Positions 17,104 to 26,564 of a DNA stretch of 64,000 nucleotides are shown here, in pieces. The notes below the pieces were generated by a model. That model was not told the DNA's origin. It was given only the letters and a program-made list of their open reading frames with translations, and searched no databases. The stretch spans positions 682,001-746,000 of the forward strand of contig NZ_CP023434.1 in assembly GCF_003546865.1 (NCBI RefSeq), read 5' to 3'. How positions within the stretch are numbered: the first letter of the stretch is position 1; the number at the start of each line of letters is the position of its first letter. The position numbers were made by a program, and so were the translations under genes. The stretch comes from Suicoccus acidiformans (GTDB lineage Bacteria > Bacillota > Bacilli > Lactobacillales > Aerococcaceae).

Positions 17104-18454
17104 AAGAAACTTTGAAGAGAATTTAGCCCACTTTACCCACCAATTACGCCATGATCAAATGACTCGTTTTAGAACAGAGTTTCTAGCGCTCCATTATTAC
17201 GATCAAGCCAAATTGTTCAAGAGCCTTGAAGACGAAGATCGTTTAAAGATTTACCAATATTTGTCCCCTTCTGAGTTAGCGGAAATCTTCGATATGTTAG
17301 AGAATGAGCACGAGGAGATTGAGGGCTATTTCGAAGAGATGGCCAACCCCTATGCGGCCAGTGTCTTGAGCGAGATGTATCCGGACAATGCGGTGGATGT
17401 ATTAAATAATATTTCCAACCGAGAGAGAGTCAATCTGTACTTACACCTGATGCCAACAGATAGTGCCCGCGAAATTAGCCGTTTGATGAATTACTTGGAC
17501 GATACCGCCGGTTCGATTATGACAACGGAATACATTGCCGTTGATATGGATTTAACTTTGCAAGAAGCTTATTACTACTTACGTCAACAAGCCATCGATG
17601 CCGAGACAATTTACTATGTCTATGTTATTGATGAAGAGAAGCACTTACGCGGGGTTCTATCTTTGCGGGAATTAATTATTAATGAAGAAAGCAAGAAAGT
17701 AAAAGACATGATGAATACCCGCGTCATCTCTGTTCAGGTGAATGATGACGTTGAAGAAGTCGCCCAGTTAGTGCAAGACTATGACTTGCTTGCGATGCCG
17801 GTCGTAGGGTTTGATTCGGAGCTTTTAGGAATTATTACCGTCGACGACATTCTCGACGTAGTGAAAGAAGAAGCGGAAAGTGACTACTCCGGTTTGGCTG
17901 CCGTTGACGTCAGTGAGGTGCACGAAACACCTGGTTCTGCTGCCAGAAGCCGCTTGCCTTGGTTAATAACCCTCTTGTTCCTCGGGATGGGTACGTCGAC
18001 ATTAATTAGTCGTTATGACGCACTTATTTCACAAGCGAGTGTCCTATCAGCCTTTGTGACCCTGATTACCGGGACGGCCGGTAATGCGGGTACCCAATCT
18101 CTAGCTGTTGCTGTCCGTAAAATTACGAATAAGACTGAAGACACCCATGTTGTGAAAGCATTCTTCTTTGAATTATTAACCGGGGTTGCAACGGGTTTAA
18201 TTGTCGGTATCGCGGTCTTTCTCATCGTTGTCGCTTGGCAACGTAACATTGCCTTAGGGGGTGTGACCGCTGTATCAATGGCGGCAGCCATCATTGTGGC
18301 TAATTTAGCTGGTGCTTTAATCCCGAAATTAATGGATAAAATCGGCTTTGATCCAGCTGTTGCCAGTGGCCCGTTTATTACCACCTTGAGTGACTTGACC
18401 TCGGTCTTTATTTATTTCACGGTGGCCCAGATGTTTATGGATTACTTACTGTAG
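17090..18454 (+). CDS. mgtE: Magnesium transporter MgtE
   Basis: 454 aa. A Mg2+ channel gated by cytoplasmic Mg2+. Domains in order: N-terminal helical superhelix (residues 1-130), two CBS domains (~135-255, with GSIMTTEYIAV and VSVQVNDDVEEVAQLV), a plug helix, then five transmembrane helices from about 290. The pore-helix signature LITGTAGNAGTQSLAVAVR is near 325. ATG 17090 follows AAAGGAGG at 17073-17080, inside the end of the preceding gene, indicating translational coupling. No M-box-like leader is present. Confidence 0.95.
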   Translation: MEIFERNFEENLAHFTHQLRHDQMTRFRTEFLALHYYDQAKLFKSLEDEDRLKIYQYLSPSELAEIFDMLENEHEEIEGYFEEMANPYAASVLSEMYPDNAVDVLNNISNRERVNLYLHLMPTDSAREISRLMNYLDDTAGSIMTTEYIAVDMDLTLQEAYYYLRQQAIDAETIYYVYVIDEEKHLRGVLSLRELIINEESKKVKDMMNTRVISVQVNDDVEEVAQLVQDYDLLAMPVVGFDSELLGIITVDDILDVVKEEAESDYSGLAAVDVSEVHETPGSAARSRLPWLITLLFLGMGTSTLISRYDALISQASVLSAFVTLITGTAGNAGTQSLAVAVRKITNKTEDTHVVKAFFFELLTGVATGLIVGIAVFLIVVAWQRNIALGGVTAVSMAAAIIVANLAGALIPKLMDKIGFDPAVASGPFITTLSDLTSVFIYFTVAQMFMDYLL

Positions 18455-18547
18455 ACTGCTTTGCTAAGTATATTTATAAGGGCACAGGAGATTTACTATA
18501 TGGGGAATTTATTTTCTACTGTAAAGCTAATCTATATCCCACAAGCC

Positions 18548-18586
18548 AAAAAACTTCCCAAACATCGATGTTTCTGGGAAGTTTTT
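18548..18586. terminator. Bidirectional terminator between mgtE and the GNAT gene
   Basis: AAAAACTTCCCA stem pairing with TGGGAAGTTTTT, with a partly self-paired loop (AACATCGATGTT). Confidence 0.9.
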
Positions 18587-18644
18587 GATGAATAAGGCAT
18601 TAAAAAAAGCGATGAAACCATGTGCATCGCGGAGATAAAATAAA

Positions 18645-19082
18645 TTAGTGCAATAATTTAAGCATATCATGATGCGGAATGTTCGCATCGAGATAGCCAT
18701 CCGGGGAGCTAACGTGGTAGCCGTTCTTCTCATAGAAAGGGATTGCTGTATCTTGTGCAGATAAGACGAGGCCTTTGAGTGCTTTGTCCTGGGCCCAAGC
18801 TTCAATCGTATCGAGAAGTTGACTGCCATACTGCTTACCCCGGTAAGCTTTAGCCGTTGCAACTCGCTGCACTTTAGCTTGATTTGCATCATTAATGTAA
18901 AGTCTAGCGGTAACAACCGCTTCATCTTCAATATAACCTACTACATGAAATCTTTCAGAATCTAAACCATCTAGTTCAAGATTCAAAGCTACACCTTGTT
19001 CTTGAATAAAGACTTCTTTGCGAATCTTTAAGGCGTCTGAATAGATAGTGTTATCGGTTCCGTAAGTCCATTTAAACTTCAT
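18645..19082 (-). CDS. GNAT-family N-acetyltransferase
   Basis: 145 aa. Acetyl-CoA binding motif A is visible as VQRVATAKAYRGKQYGSQLL (R-x-x-G-x-x like) near residue 75, preceded by beta strands VVTARLYIND. The end PFYEKNGYHVSSPDGYLDANIPHHDMLK is typical of the YjcF/ElaA-like subgroup. Substrate unknown. It overlaps the upstream HTH gene by 11 bp, so the two form an operon and the HTH protein may regulate it. Confidence 0.85.
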   Translation of the reverse strand: MKFKWTYGTDNTIYSDALKIRKEVFIQEQGVALNLELDGLDSERFHVVGYIEDEAVVTARLYINDANQAKVQRVATAKAYRGKQYGSQLLDTIEAWAQDKALKGLVLSAQDTAIPFYEKNGYHVSSPDGYLDANIPHHDMLKLLH

Positions 19083-19275
19083 GACGGTACTCCAAGAAAA
19101 AGATATTGTTTGCTTCTTCGTTTAAAGTTTCCGCAATACGTTCACATGTCGAAGGAGCAGGTTGGAATTTCTGGTTCTCAATCAAATGGATTAAGTGACG
19201 GTTTAAACCAACCTGCCTAGCTAAATCCGTTTGGGATAATTGAGCGGATTTCCGTTTCTCTTTAAGACAATTCAC
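19072..19275 (-). CDS. Small XRE/Cro-type helix-turn-helix regulator
   Basis: 67 aa, essentially one HTH domain: the LSQTDLARQVGLNRHLIHLIE segment, followed by an acidic tail. GTG 19275 follows AAAGGAG at a good distance; an ATG at 19305 would overlap that site. This size is like the YozG/Xre-like short regulators often paired with a membrane or enzyme gene. Coupled with the downstream GNAT gene by overlap. Confidence 0.85.
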   Translation of the reverse strand: MNCLKEKRKSAQLSQTDLARQVGLNRHLIHLIENQKFQPAPSTCERIAETLNEEANNIFFLEYRHEV

Positions 19276-19317
19276 GATTGCAACTCCTTTCTGTTCATTA
19301 AGCAATTCTTCGTCTTC

Positions 19318-19346
19318 ATTATACTCTCTCTTTTAATGATTGTAAA
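19318..19346 (-). promoter_or_regulatory. Promoter of the HTH-GNAT operon
   Basis: On the minus strand, TTTACA (19346-19341), 17-nt spacer, TATAAT (19323-19318). Confidence 0.75.
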
Positions 19347-19518
19347 GACAGGAAGCCGATGAACACGGTATCATGGGGATGTTACAGTAAATATTTTGAG
19401 AAAAATTTGAGTGGAAATGATTGGTTCGAGCAGGAGAAAGCCCGTCAATTTCAGAACAAATGTTTTATATTTTTGAGATGTTTTCTCCTGGGGAAAATAG
19501 GAAAGGCCTCGATTCATA

Positions 19519-19547
19519 TTTACTTTGAAAGTTTTTTTGAGTATAAT
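19519..19547 (+). promoter_or_regulatory. Promoter of the DivIVA-domain gene
   Basis: TTTACT at 19519-19524, 17-nt spacer, perfect TATAAT at 19542-19547. Confidence 0.65.
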
Positions 19548-19594
19548 GGTAGAGTATATAAACAACAGGGAATGTTAGAGAAAAGGAGAAAGCT

Positions 19595-20266
19595 ATGAGT
19601 TCAGGGAATCATTTTTCCTTAGGCTTGTTCGGCTATAACCGTAAGCAAGTGGATGACTTGCTTGGTAAACATCGTGAAGAGATGCGCCAACTTGAAGACC
19701 GGATTCAAAAGTTGGAAGCAAGTAACCAAGAACTAGCTGAGCAAGTTGAATACTATGTCGATATCGAATCCGCCCTCAAAGAGGGAATAGTCGATGCGCA
19801 CATGACGGGTAATAAGATTATTGAGAAATCCAACCAGAAAGCCGATGCTTTAATTGCGCAAACCAATGAGCAAGTCATTCAGTATAAAGAAGATTTCGCC
19901 CATCAAAGTCGGGAATTGGTGACAAATGGGCAGCATTTGCACCAGCAATTGAATACCATGAAGGGTGAGATGCAAGAGATTATCGATCAGTATCAGAAAT
20001 TGCTGGATGATACTGATTTCGATAAGATTTATCCGAAGAAGCAAATTGATCGCTTAGTCCAACAAGTCGATACTTATGAACACGATGGTTGGTTTGAAGA
20101 AGCAGTTGAAGAAGAAGTTGGCTTGCGGGCAAGTAGTTTGAGTGAGGATGAAAAGACTGAGTTAGAGCGTTTAATTCATGAGGTCATTGGCATTGAAGAA
20201 GTAGCAGATGTCAAGGAAGAAGGTTTGAAGCTCGTCGACTTTCAGAAAGCGAAAGAATTAAATTAA
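19595..20266 (+). CDS. DivIVA-domain coiled-coil protein
   Basis: 223 aa. The N-terminal lipid/curvature-sensing type domain starts with FSLGLFGYNRKQVDDLL; a long coiled coil follows (residues ~20-140, heptad-rich, Gln/Glu/Lys). The C-terminal third is acidic (EEAVEEEVGLRASS). Proteins of this type organise division site or wall synthesis partners at the membrane. It is shorter than classical DivIVA and lacks its genomic context (no ylm/sep genes here), so the exact role is open. AGGAGAAAG precedes ATG 19595. Confidence 0.8.
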   Translation: MSSGNHFSLGLFGYNRKQVDDLLGKHREEMRQLEDRIQKLEASNQELAEQVEYYVDIESALKEGIVDAHMTGNKIIEKSNQKADALIAQTNEQVIQYKEDFAHQSRELVTNGQHLHQQLNTMKGEMQEIIDQYQKLLDDTDFDKIYPKKQIDRLVQQVDTYEHDGWFEEAVEEEVGLRASSLSEDEKTELERLIHEVIGIEEVADVKEEGLKLVDFQKAKELN

Positions 20267-20281
20267 GTTAAGGCGTTAAAG

Positions 20282-20317
20282 TTCGAACAGTCCGTCGGGA
20301 TTGTTCGACTTTTTTTG
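20282..20317 (+). terminator. Terminator after the DivIVA-domain gene
   Basis: CGAACAGTC paired with GATTGTTCG around a GC-rich loop, then seven T's. Confidence 0.85.
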
Positions 20318-20337
20318 CCAGAGAAAAGGATGATGAA

Positions 20338-21918
20338 ATGAAAGATTTAGCACAAGAAGTAAATAGACGGCGGACGTTTGCGATTATTTCGCATCCGGAT
20401 GCGGGGAAGACTACTATTACGGAGCAATTGTTGCTCTTTAGTGGGGCGATTCGTGAAGCAGGGACAGTTAAGGCCAAAGGTAAGAAGTCGAATAAGTTTG
20501 CCAAGTCGGACTGGATGGAAATTGAGCAACAAAGAGGAATCTCCGTTACCAGTTCCGTGATGCAGGTGGATTATGATGGCTACCAGGTTAATATTCTGGA
20601 TACGCCGGGGCATGAGGACTTCTCGGAAGATACTTATCGAACCTTGATGGCGGTTGATGCTGCGGTGATGGTGGTTGATAGCGGGAAGGGGATTGAGCCA
20701 CAGACGAAACGTCTCTTCGAAGTGGTCTCCCACCGTGGTATTCCAGTCTTTACGTTTATGAATAAGCTAGACCGGGATGGATTAGAACCTTTAGATTTGG
20801 TGGCAGAGTTGGAAGAAGTGTTAGGCATTGATGCTTATCCGATGAACTGGCCGATGGGGATGGGACGTGAGCTCCTGGGCTTATATGATTTGTATAATCA
20901 GCGGGTAGAACTGCGTGGCAAGACTAGCGAAGATCCTGAGACGTATATCGACCTAGATGAATCTGGAGATGTACCTGGCGATTATGACTTTAAGCAGTCA
21001 TCCGTTTACACGCAAGCAATGGAAGATGCCCAGCTACTCCATGAAGCAGGCAATGACTTTGACCTTGAGCGGATTCAACAAGGAAAGTTAACCCCTGTAT
21101 TCTTTGGTTCCGCTTTAACAGGTTTTGGGGTTCAGACCTTTTTCGATGCCTTTGTCGACTTGGCTCCGGCACCAAGTACTGTTGAATTAGAAGACGGCCG
21201 TATGCTTGAGCCGACTGCTGAGGAATTCTCTGGCTTTGTCTTCAAGATTCAAGCGAATATGAATCCGGCGCACAGAGATCGTATTGCCTTTATTCGCATA
21301 AGTTCAGGTGAATTTGAGAAGGGAATGAATGTAAGCCTTGAACGCACTGGCAAAACAATGCGACTAGCTCATACGACGCAATTTATGGCCGATGCCCGCG
21401 AAGAAGTGGAAACCGCGATTGCAGGCGATATTATCGGCTTATATGATACAGGTAACTTGCAAATTGGCGACTCGATTTATGAAGGGCGTGAAGCAATTAA
21501 GTTTAAGCCCTTACCGCAATTTACACCAGAGTTGTTTATGAAGGTCACCCCGAAGAACGTTATGAAACAGAAATCCTTCCATAAAGGTATTGAACAGCTT
21601 GTTCAAGAGGGTGCCATCCAGCTGTATAAAACCTACCATACAGAAGAGTATATTCTGGGGGCGGTAGGGCAATTGCAATTTGAAGTGTTCCAACATCGCT
21701 TGCTTCATGAATATAAAGCTGAAGTTGAAATGATACCGATGGGTAATAAGATTGCTCGCTGGGTCGATCCTGAAGCAATGGAGCCGAATATGTCTTCGTC
21801 GCGTAACTTGTTGGTGAAGGATATTGAAGGGCAGCCGGTCTTTCTTTTCGAGAATAGCTTCGCTGAGAATTGGTTTAAAGACAAACATCCGGATGTTGAG
21901 TTATATCAACTTCTTTAA
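20338..21918 (+). CDS. prfC: Peptide chain release factor 3
   Basis: 526 aa GTPase that recycles RF1/RF2 after termination. G1 is SHPDAGKTT (near residue 18), G3 DTPGHEDF (near 85), G4 MNKLDRDG (near 140), followed by EF-G-like domains II and [20 protein letters not shown] is the RF3 switch I region. ATG 20338 is preceded by AAAGGA. Monocistronic between two terminators or promoters. Full length for the family. Confidence 0.96.
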   Translation: MKDLAQEVNRRRTFAIISHPDAGKTTITEQLLLFSGAIREAGTVKAKGKKSNKFAKSDWMEIEQQRGISVTSSVMQVDYDGYQVNILDTPGHEDFSEDTYRTLMAVDAAVMVVDSGKGIEPQTKRLFEVVSHRGIPVFTFMNKLDRDGLEPLDLVAELEEVLGIDAYPMNWPMGMGRELLGLYDLYNQRVELRGKTSEDPETYIDLDESGDVPGDYDFKQSSVYTQAMEDAQLLHEAGNDFDLERIQQGKLTPVFFGSALTGFGVQTFFDAFVDLAPAPSTVELEDGRMLEPTAEEFSGFVFKIQANMNPAHRDRIAFIRISSGEFEKGMNVSLERTGKTMRLAHTTQFMADAREEVETAIAGDIIGLYDTGNLQIGDSIYEGREAIKFKPLPQFTPELFMKVTPKNVMKQKSFHKGIEQLVQEGAIQLYKTYHTEEYILGAVGQLQFEVFQHRLLHEYKAEVEMIPMGNKIARWVDPEAMEPNMSSSRNLLVKDIEGQPVFLFENSFAENWFKDKHPDVELYQLL

Positions 21919-21953
21919 ATGAGAAGAGCCCTCATAATTTTGCTGTGAAAAGG

Positions 21954-22015
21954 TTGTCAAATACAGTAAAAAATGGTATCTTATTCTTGATAAGGTTTTC
22001 AAAACCTAATCTAAG
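21954..22015 (+). promoter_or_regulatory. ptsHI promoter and leader palindrome
   Basis: TTGTCA at 21954-21959, 17-nt spacer, TATCTT at 21977-21982. Just downstream, 21993-22007 is a perfect dyad AGGTTTT-C-AAAACCT in the 5' leader. It could be an operator or a small RNA hairpin; no cre-like motif is evident. Confidence 0.6.
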
Positions 22016-22040
22016 TATATAAGACAAAGGAGAATGTCAA

Positions 22041-22307
22041 ATGGAGAAAAAAGAATTTAATATTATTGCAGAAACAGGAATTCACGCACGTCCAGCTACG
22101 TTATTAGTACAAACAGCTAGTAAATTTAACTCAGATTTAAACCTTGAATACAATGGTAAGTCTGTAAACTTGAAATCAATCATGGGTGTTATGTCTTTAG
22201 GTGTTGGTCAAGGTGCAGACGTGACAATTACTGCTGAAGGTGAAGATGAGAAAGAAGCCATCGAAGCAGTAAGTGAAACAATGCAAAAAGAAGGTTTGTC
22301 TAACTAA
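22041..22307 (+). CDS. ptsH: Phosphocarrier protein HPr
   Basis: 88 aa. Accepts phosphate from enzyme I on His15 ([10 protein letters not shown]) and is also phosphorylated on Ser46 ([12 protein letters not shown]) by HPr kinase for CcpA-dependent catabolite control; both sites are present. AAAGGAGA precedes ATG 22041. It shares a 1-bp TAATG overlap with ptsI. Confidence 0.97.
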   Translation: MEKKEFNIIAETGIHARPATLLVQTASKFNSDLNLEYNGKSVNLKSIMGVMSLGVGQGADVTITAEGEDEKEAIEAVSETMQKEGLSN

Positions 22308-24037
22308 TGGCTAAAGAAATGTTAACAGGGATTGCAGCCAGCGATGGTGTTGCGATTGCTCCAGTATATTTATTAATGGAGCCCGATTTGTCTTTTGAAA
22401 CCAAGCAAATCGAAGACGTTCAAGCAGAAGTTGAGCGTTTGGACGCAGCTGTTGCGATAGCAACCGAAGAAATCACAAAGATTCGTGCAATTGCTGAAGA
22501 ATCTTTAGGTGCTGAAGAAGCCCAAGTTTTTGATGCCCATTTGATGTTCTTGGCTGATCCTGAATTCGTAGGTCAAGTTCGTTCGAAAATTGAAACAGAT
22601 AAAGTTAACGCTGAAGCAGCGATGAGTGACGTAAGTCAAATGTTTATTGCAATGTTCAGTGCAATGGAAGATAATCCTTATATGCAAGAGCGTGCAGCAG
22701 ACGTTAAAGACGTGACTGAGCGGATTATGGCTACGTTACTTGGTGTAAAATTACCAAGTCCGGCAACCATTGATGAAGAAGTAATTGTTGTAGCACACGA
22801 CTTAACTCCTTCAGATACAGCGCAATTAAACAAGAAATACGTTAAAGCCTTTGTAACAAACATTGGTGGACGTACATCTCACTCAGCGATTATGGCTCGT
22901 TCATTAGAAATCCCTGCGATTGTTGGAACCCAAGAAGTGACCACTCGTGTCCAAGATGGACAGATGATTATTGTGGATGCTTTAGAAGGTGAAGTTATCT
23001 TAAATCCAACAGCAGAACAGATTGCTGAGTACGAGCAGAAAGCACAAGCTTTTGAAGAGTTGAAAGCTGAGTGGGCAACACTTGTGGATGCACCTACTGA
23101 AACTAAAGATGGCCAAACATTTGAACTTGCAGCTAATATCGGTACACCGAAAGACGTGGAAGGCGTTATTGCAAACGGTGCAGAAGGTGTCGGCTTGTAT
23201 CGTACAGAATTCTTATACATGGATTCAACCGACTTCCCAACCGAAGATGAGCAATTTGAGTCTTATAAAGCAGTCTTGGAAGCAATGGAAGGTAAACCAG
23301 TTGTCGTTCGTACGATGGACATTGGCGGGGATAAGGAATTACCTTACCTTGCCTTACCAGAAGAGATGAACCCATTCTTAGGTTACCGAGCTATCCGTAT
23401 TTCCTTAGAACAAACAGACATGTTCAAGACCCAATTACGTGCCTTGTTACGTGCTTCTGTTCACGGTTTATTACGCATCATGTTCCCAATGATTGCGACT
23501 ATTCAAGAATTCCGTGATGCTAAGGCAATTTATGAAGAAGTTAAAGCAGAACTCATCGCTGAAGGCGTTGAAGTAGCTGATAACATTGAAGTTGGAATCA
23601 TGGTTGAAATTCCAGCGGCAGCTGTTCTCGCTGATCAATTTGCTAAAGAGGTTGACTTCTTCAGTATTGGAACCAATGACTTAATTCAATACTCAATGGC
23701 AGCAGACCGTATGAACGAACGCGTGTCTTACTTATACCAACCTTATAACCCTTCAATTTTACGCTTAATCAAACACGTTATTGATGCTGCGCATAAAGAA
23801 GGTAAATGGGCAGGTATGTGTGGTGAGATGGCAGGCGATCAAACAGCTGTACCACTATTAGTGGGTATGGGCTTAGATGAGTTCTCCATGAGCGCATCAA
23901 GTGTCTTGAAGACACGTAGCTTGATGAGGCGTTTGGATACTGCGGACATGCAAACCTTAGCTGATAAAGCTTTAAATGAAGCAACGACTGCCGAAGAAGT
24001 TGTTGCGCTGGTCGATGAAGCTTTAAGTAAGATTTAA
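22307..24037 (+). CDS. ptsI: PTS enzyme I (phosphoenolpyruvate-protein phosphotransferase)
   Basis: 576 aa cytosolic enzyme moving phosphate from PEP to HPr. Phospho-histidine motif [21 protein letters not shown] lies near residue 185. The C-terminal PEP-binding TIM barrel shows [14 protein letters not shown] near 330, the [11 protein letters not shown] segment, and the active-site Cys in [12 protein letters not shown] near 505. It follows ptsH with a 1-bp overlap. The terminator at 24044-24074 ends the operon. Confidence 0.97.
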   Translation: MAKEMLTGIAASDGVAIAPVYLLMEPDLSFETKQIEDVQAEVERLDAAVAIATEEITKIRAIAEESLGAEEAQVFDAHLMFLADPEFVGQVRSKIETDKVNAEAAMSDVSQMFIAMFSAMEDNPYMQERAADVKDVTERIMATLLGVKLPSPATIDEEVIVVAHDLTPSDTAQLNKKYVKAFVTNIGGRTSHSAIMARSLEIPAIVGTQEVTTRVQDGQMIIVDALEGEVILNPTAEQIAEYEQKAQAFEELKAEWATLVDAPTETKDGQTFELAANIGTPKDVEGVIANGAEGVGLYRTEFLYMDSTDFPTEDEQFESYKAVLEAMEGKPVVVRTMDIGGDKELPYLALPEEMNPFLGYRAIRISLEQTDMFKTQLRALLRASVHGLLRIMFPMIATIQEFRDAKAIYEEVKAELIAEGVEVADNIEVGIMVEIPAAAVLADQFAKEVDFFSIGTNDLIQYSMAADRMNERVSYLYQPYNPSILRLIKHVIDAAHKEGKWAGMCGEMAGDQTAVPLLVGMGLDEFSMSASSVLKTRSLMRRLDTADMQTLADKALNEATTAEEVVALVDEALSKI

Positions 24038-24043
24038 ACCTTT

Positions 24044-24074
24044 AAACCTTAGGGATTTTCCCTGAGGTTTTTTA
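24044..24074 (+). terminator. Terminator after ptsI
   Basis: AAACCTTAGGGA/TCCCTGAGGTTT stem with a short T loop, then T run. Confidence 0.9.
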
Positions 24075-24184
24075 TGGAAATGAAGACCTCCCTCTTGCTT
24101 TTTGAGTGTGTTTTGTTAACATAGTATAGGTACAAAATGAGTCAATGGCAAAAGGATTTGTCAGGGCAGGAAAGAAGGATTATA

Positions 24185-24412
24185 ATGAAAGCTTCAGTAT
24201 TAACTGGAATTATCCAACGTTTAGAAGTAATGACCCATGCCACCGATGAGCCAGAAGTTCGTCGTTTTGAATTAGACGGTGTTGAGAAGTGTCAAGTGAC
24301 CTATTATCCGGAAGAAGATTCTTTCGAATTGAAAGAAAGTGAAACGGGAACGATTTTCCGCTTTGATGATATTGATTTGGTGGCTATCGAAGTATTTGAA
24401 ATGCTTGGATAA
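24185..24412 (+). CDS. ykuJ: YkuJ-family protein (DUF1797)
   Basis: 75 aa small cytoplasmic protein. The layout IIQRLEVM...VRRFELDGVEKCQVTYYPEEDSFEL...FRFDDIDLVAIEVFEML matches the YkuJ family; no biochemical function is established. ATG 24185 follows AGAAGGA; an in-frame ATG at 24137 gives a longer but poorly conserved N terminus. Single gene. Confidence 0.85.
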   Translation: MKASVLTGIIQRLEVMTHATDEPEVRRFELDGVEKCQVTYYPEEDSFELKESETGTIFRFDDIDLVAIEVFEMLG

Positions 24413-24461
24413 TTTACCAGATACATCTTCCTCATATTTCGCAGTGAACCACGGTTGATGC

Positions 24462-24522
24462 GAATAGGTACATTTCTACTTAGCGTAGGCTTAGCCCCGC
24501 AAGCAGGAATGTGCTTTTTTAA
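24462..24522 (+). terminator. Weak terminator-like hairpin after ykuJ
   Basis: TACATTTC pairs imperfectly with GGAATGTG across a GC-rich inner part, followed by six T's. Low confidence in folding. Confidence 0.45.
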
Positions 24523-24592
24523 TATTTCTGATAGCTTTTCTTGGGGTTAACTTATGCTATAATGGGGATGATAATTTTACAAGGGAGAAGTC

Positions 24593-25117
24593 ATGAGAAA
24601 ATATATCGAGCCAACATGGCGCATTAATTCTGTCTATGCAATTCAGCCAGAGGAATTGGTGCGTGAAGAAATCCGCGGGGTGATTGTCGATTTGGATAAT
24701 ACCCTTATTGCGTGGAATCAATATGAGTATACAAATGAGATGCGAGATTGGATTGACGAGGTCCGAGCTGAGGGGATTCAAGTTTATATTCTGTCGAATA
24801 ATACCCAAGATCGGGTATCGAAAGTTGCTGACCCCTTAGGTGTTCCTTTTACGTCTGGAGCGATGAAGCCGACCGGGAATGGCTTCCAGCGAGCCATTGA
24901 TGTGTTGAATTTACCGCTGGAGGAGATTGCTGTTATTGGAGACCAAGTCATGACGGACGTTATCGGTGCGAATTTGAAAGGCTTGCAGAGCATTTTGGTG
25001 AAGCCGATTGCTAGAAATGATAATATTTATACACAGATTAATCGCTTGTTAGAACGTTTGGCATTTAAGTATTTAGGGATTAATCGACATGGAGACTGGG
25101 GGGATACGCTTGAGTGA
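24593..25117 (+). CDS. yqeG: YqeG-family HAD IIIA-type phosphatase
   Basis: 174 aa. HAD motif I is VDLDNTLI near residue 33, motif II YILSNN near 65 and motif IV IGDQVMTDVIGAN near 115. Natural substrate unknown, although relatives include phosphatidylglycerophosphate phosphatase GEP4. First gene of the conserved Firmicutes cluster yqeG-yqeH-yhbY-nadD-yqeK-rsfS-methyltransferase. It overlaps yqeH by a few bases, indicating coupling. TATAAT at 24558-24563 is a likely -10. Confidence 0.93.
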   Translation: MRKYIEPTWRINSVYAIQPEELVREEIRGVIVDLDNTLIAWNQYEYTNEMRDWIDEVRAEGIQVYILSNNTQDRVSKVADPLGVPFTSGAMKPTGNGFQRAIDVLNLPLEEIAVIGDQVMTDVIGANLKGLQSILVKPIARNDNIYTQINRLLERLAFKYLGINRHGDWGDTLE

Positions 25118-26216
25118 TACAAATTATCAATGTATTGGGTGTGGCGTAATGATTCAAACGCAAACACCAGAGGCGAAGGGTTACTTACCACAATCTGCTT
25201 TAAATAAAGGTATTGAGCGGGGGGAATTCTACTGCCAACGTTGCTTCCGTTTGCGCCACTATAATGAATTACAGGACGTGGAACTAGACGAAGATGATTT
25301 TCTGGCACAATTGGATCAGATTTCTGAAGATGATGCATACGTCATTCATGTGCTAGATGTCTTTGACATTGAAGGCAGTATTATTTCTGGTTTGCCACGT
25401 TTCATCGGCCAGCAACCTTTCGCGGTGGCGGTTAATAAGGTAGATTTGCTACCGAAATCAGTGAAGTTGCCTCGCTTACGCCATTGGGTGGAGCAAGTTC
25501 TACACCGTAATGGGCTGAAACCGGAGGAAGTTATTCTTGTCTCAGCGAGTAAAGGGCACCATTTGGAGAATCTAACGAAAGTTATTGAGCGGGAAGTGCA
25601 TAAGCGGAATGTCTATATGGTAGGCGTAACCAATGTAGGCAAATCGACATTAATTAACCGGCTTATTCAGCACTACGGTGGGGATAAAGAAGTGATTACC
25701 ACGTCTGACACGCCGGGGACGACCTTGGATCAAATTCAAATCCCCCTGACTGATAACTATAGCCTCATTGATACACCAGGCCTTATTCGCTCGAATCAAA
25801 TGAGTTACTACTTATCGCGCGAAGAGATGGCACAAGTCTTACCACGCAAGCAATTAAAACCACGGACTTTCCAGTTAAATCCTGAGCAGACTTTATTTCT
25901 AGCCGGCTTGGCCAGGATAGACTTTCTGGAAGGAGCTAAGACAGCGTTCACCTTCTATGTCTCGAATGATTTATATCTTCATCGCACGAAACTGGAGCAA
26001 GCAGATACGATATACACCAAGCATGTAGGAGATATGTTAAGGCCGCCAGGGAAGCCTGAGGCCTTGCCGGAGCTGATAAGTCGCCGGATACGTCTAGAAG
26101 CTGATCAAGATATTGCTATTTCCGGCTTAGGGTGGTTCACGGTGAACCAGGCTGTTGAATTAGATGTTTGGCTACCAAAAGGTGTGGGCATGAGTATTCG
26201 CCCAGCCATGTTATAA
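25110..26216 (+). CDS. yqeH: Circularly permuted ribosome-biogenesis GTPase YqeH
   Basis: About 368 aa. N-terminal zinc finger with CIGCG and CQRC. The GTPase motifs are permuted: NKVD (G4) comes before GVTNVGKST (G1) and DTPG (G3). The C-terminal domain is the RNA/protein-binding region. Homologues assist 30S subunit assembly. TTG 25110 lies after GGGGGGAT and gives the usual N terminus SDTNYQCIGCG; ATG 25089 is an in-frame alternative. In the yqeG-to-tmcAL operon. Confidence 0.93.
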   Translation: MSDTNYQCIGCGVMIQTQTPEAKGYLPQSALNKGIERGEFYCQRCFRLRHYNELQDVELDEDDFLAQLDQISEDDAYVIHVLDVFDIEGSIISGLPRFIGQQPFAVAVNKVDLLPKSVKLPRLRHWVEQVLHRNGLKPEEVILVSASKGHHLENLTKVIEREVHKRNVYMVGVTNVGKSTLINRLIQHYGGDKEVITTSDTPGTTLDQIQIPLTDNYSLIDTPGLIRSNQMSYYLSREEMAQVLPRKQLKPRTFQLNPEQTLFLAGLARIDFLEGAKTAFTFYVSNDLYLHRTKLEQADTIYTKHVGDMLRPPGKPEALPELISRRIRLEADQDIAISGLGWFTVNQAVELDVWLPKGVGMSIRPAML

Positions 26217-26231
26217 ATGGGAGGAAAACGA

Positions 26232-26549
26232 TTGAAAGAATTGTCAAAAGCGCAACAGAAGTATTTACGTAAAGAATCACATCAACATAAGCCAATTTTC
26301 CAAATGGGTAAGATGGGCTTAACAGAGGCTTTTTTGGAGCAAGTGGATGAGGCTTTGGAGAAACGTGAGTTGATCAAGTTTAATATCTTGCCGAACTCTG
26401 ATGAAGATTTACGAGAAGTAAGTCAAATCATCGAGGAGCAGCTAGGGGCTTACGTTGTTCAAACGATTGGTCATACCGTAATTTTATATCGACCATCATC
26501 GAAAGCCAAACACCAAGTGATTAGTCAAGCTCTTAAGCAAGTGAAGTAA
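26232..26549 (+). CDS. yhbY: YhbY-family CRM-domain RNA-binding protein
   Basis: About 105 aa, a single CRM domain (KYLRKESHQHKPIFQMGKMGLTEAFLEQVDEAL). It associates with pre-50S particles in known relatives. GGGAGG at 26218-26223 suits TTG 26232; ATG 26217 would sit on the Shine-Dalgarno itself. The gene begins immediately after yqeH. Confidence 0.9.
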   Translation: MKELSKAQQKYLRKESHQHKPIFQMGKMGLTEAFLEQVDEALEKRELIKFNILPNSDEDLREVSQIIEEQLGAYVVQTIGHTVILYRPSSKAKHQVISQALKQVK

Positions 26550-26564
26550 AGGAGTCGTTCTAAG

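Larger units (their letters stand above)
19276..19594. other. Divergent promoter region between the HTH and DivIVA-domain genes
   Basis: 319 bp holding promoters for both directions. A 79-codon plus-strand frame from 19359 runs into the DivIVA gene's ribosome binding site and has no recognisable features; I do not call it. The rest is AT-rich and unexplained. Confidence 0.6.

Noticed and set aside
19359-19598. 79-codon plus-strand frame upstream of the DivIVA-domain gene
   Set aside because: It covers the promoter and ribosome site of that gene, has no own ribosome site, and its composition is not protein-like.
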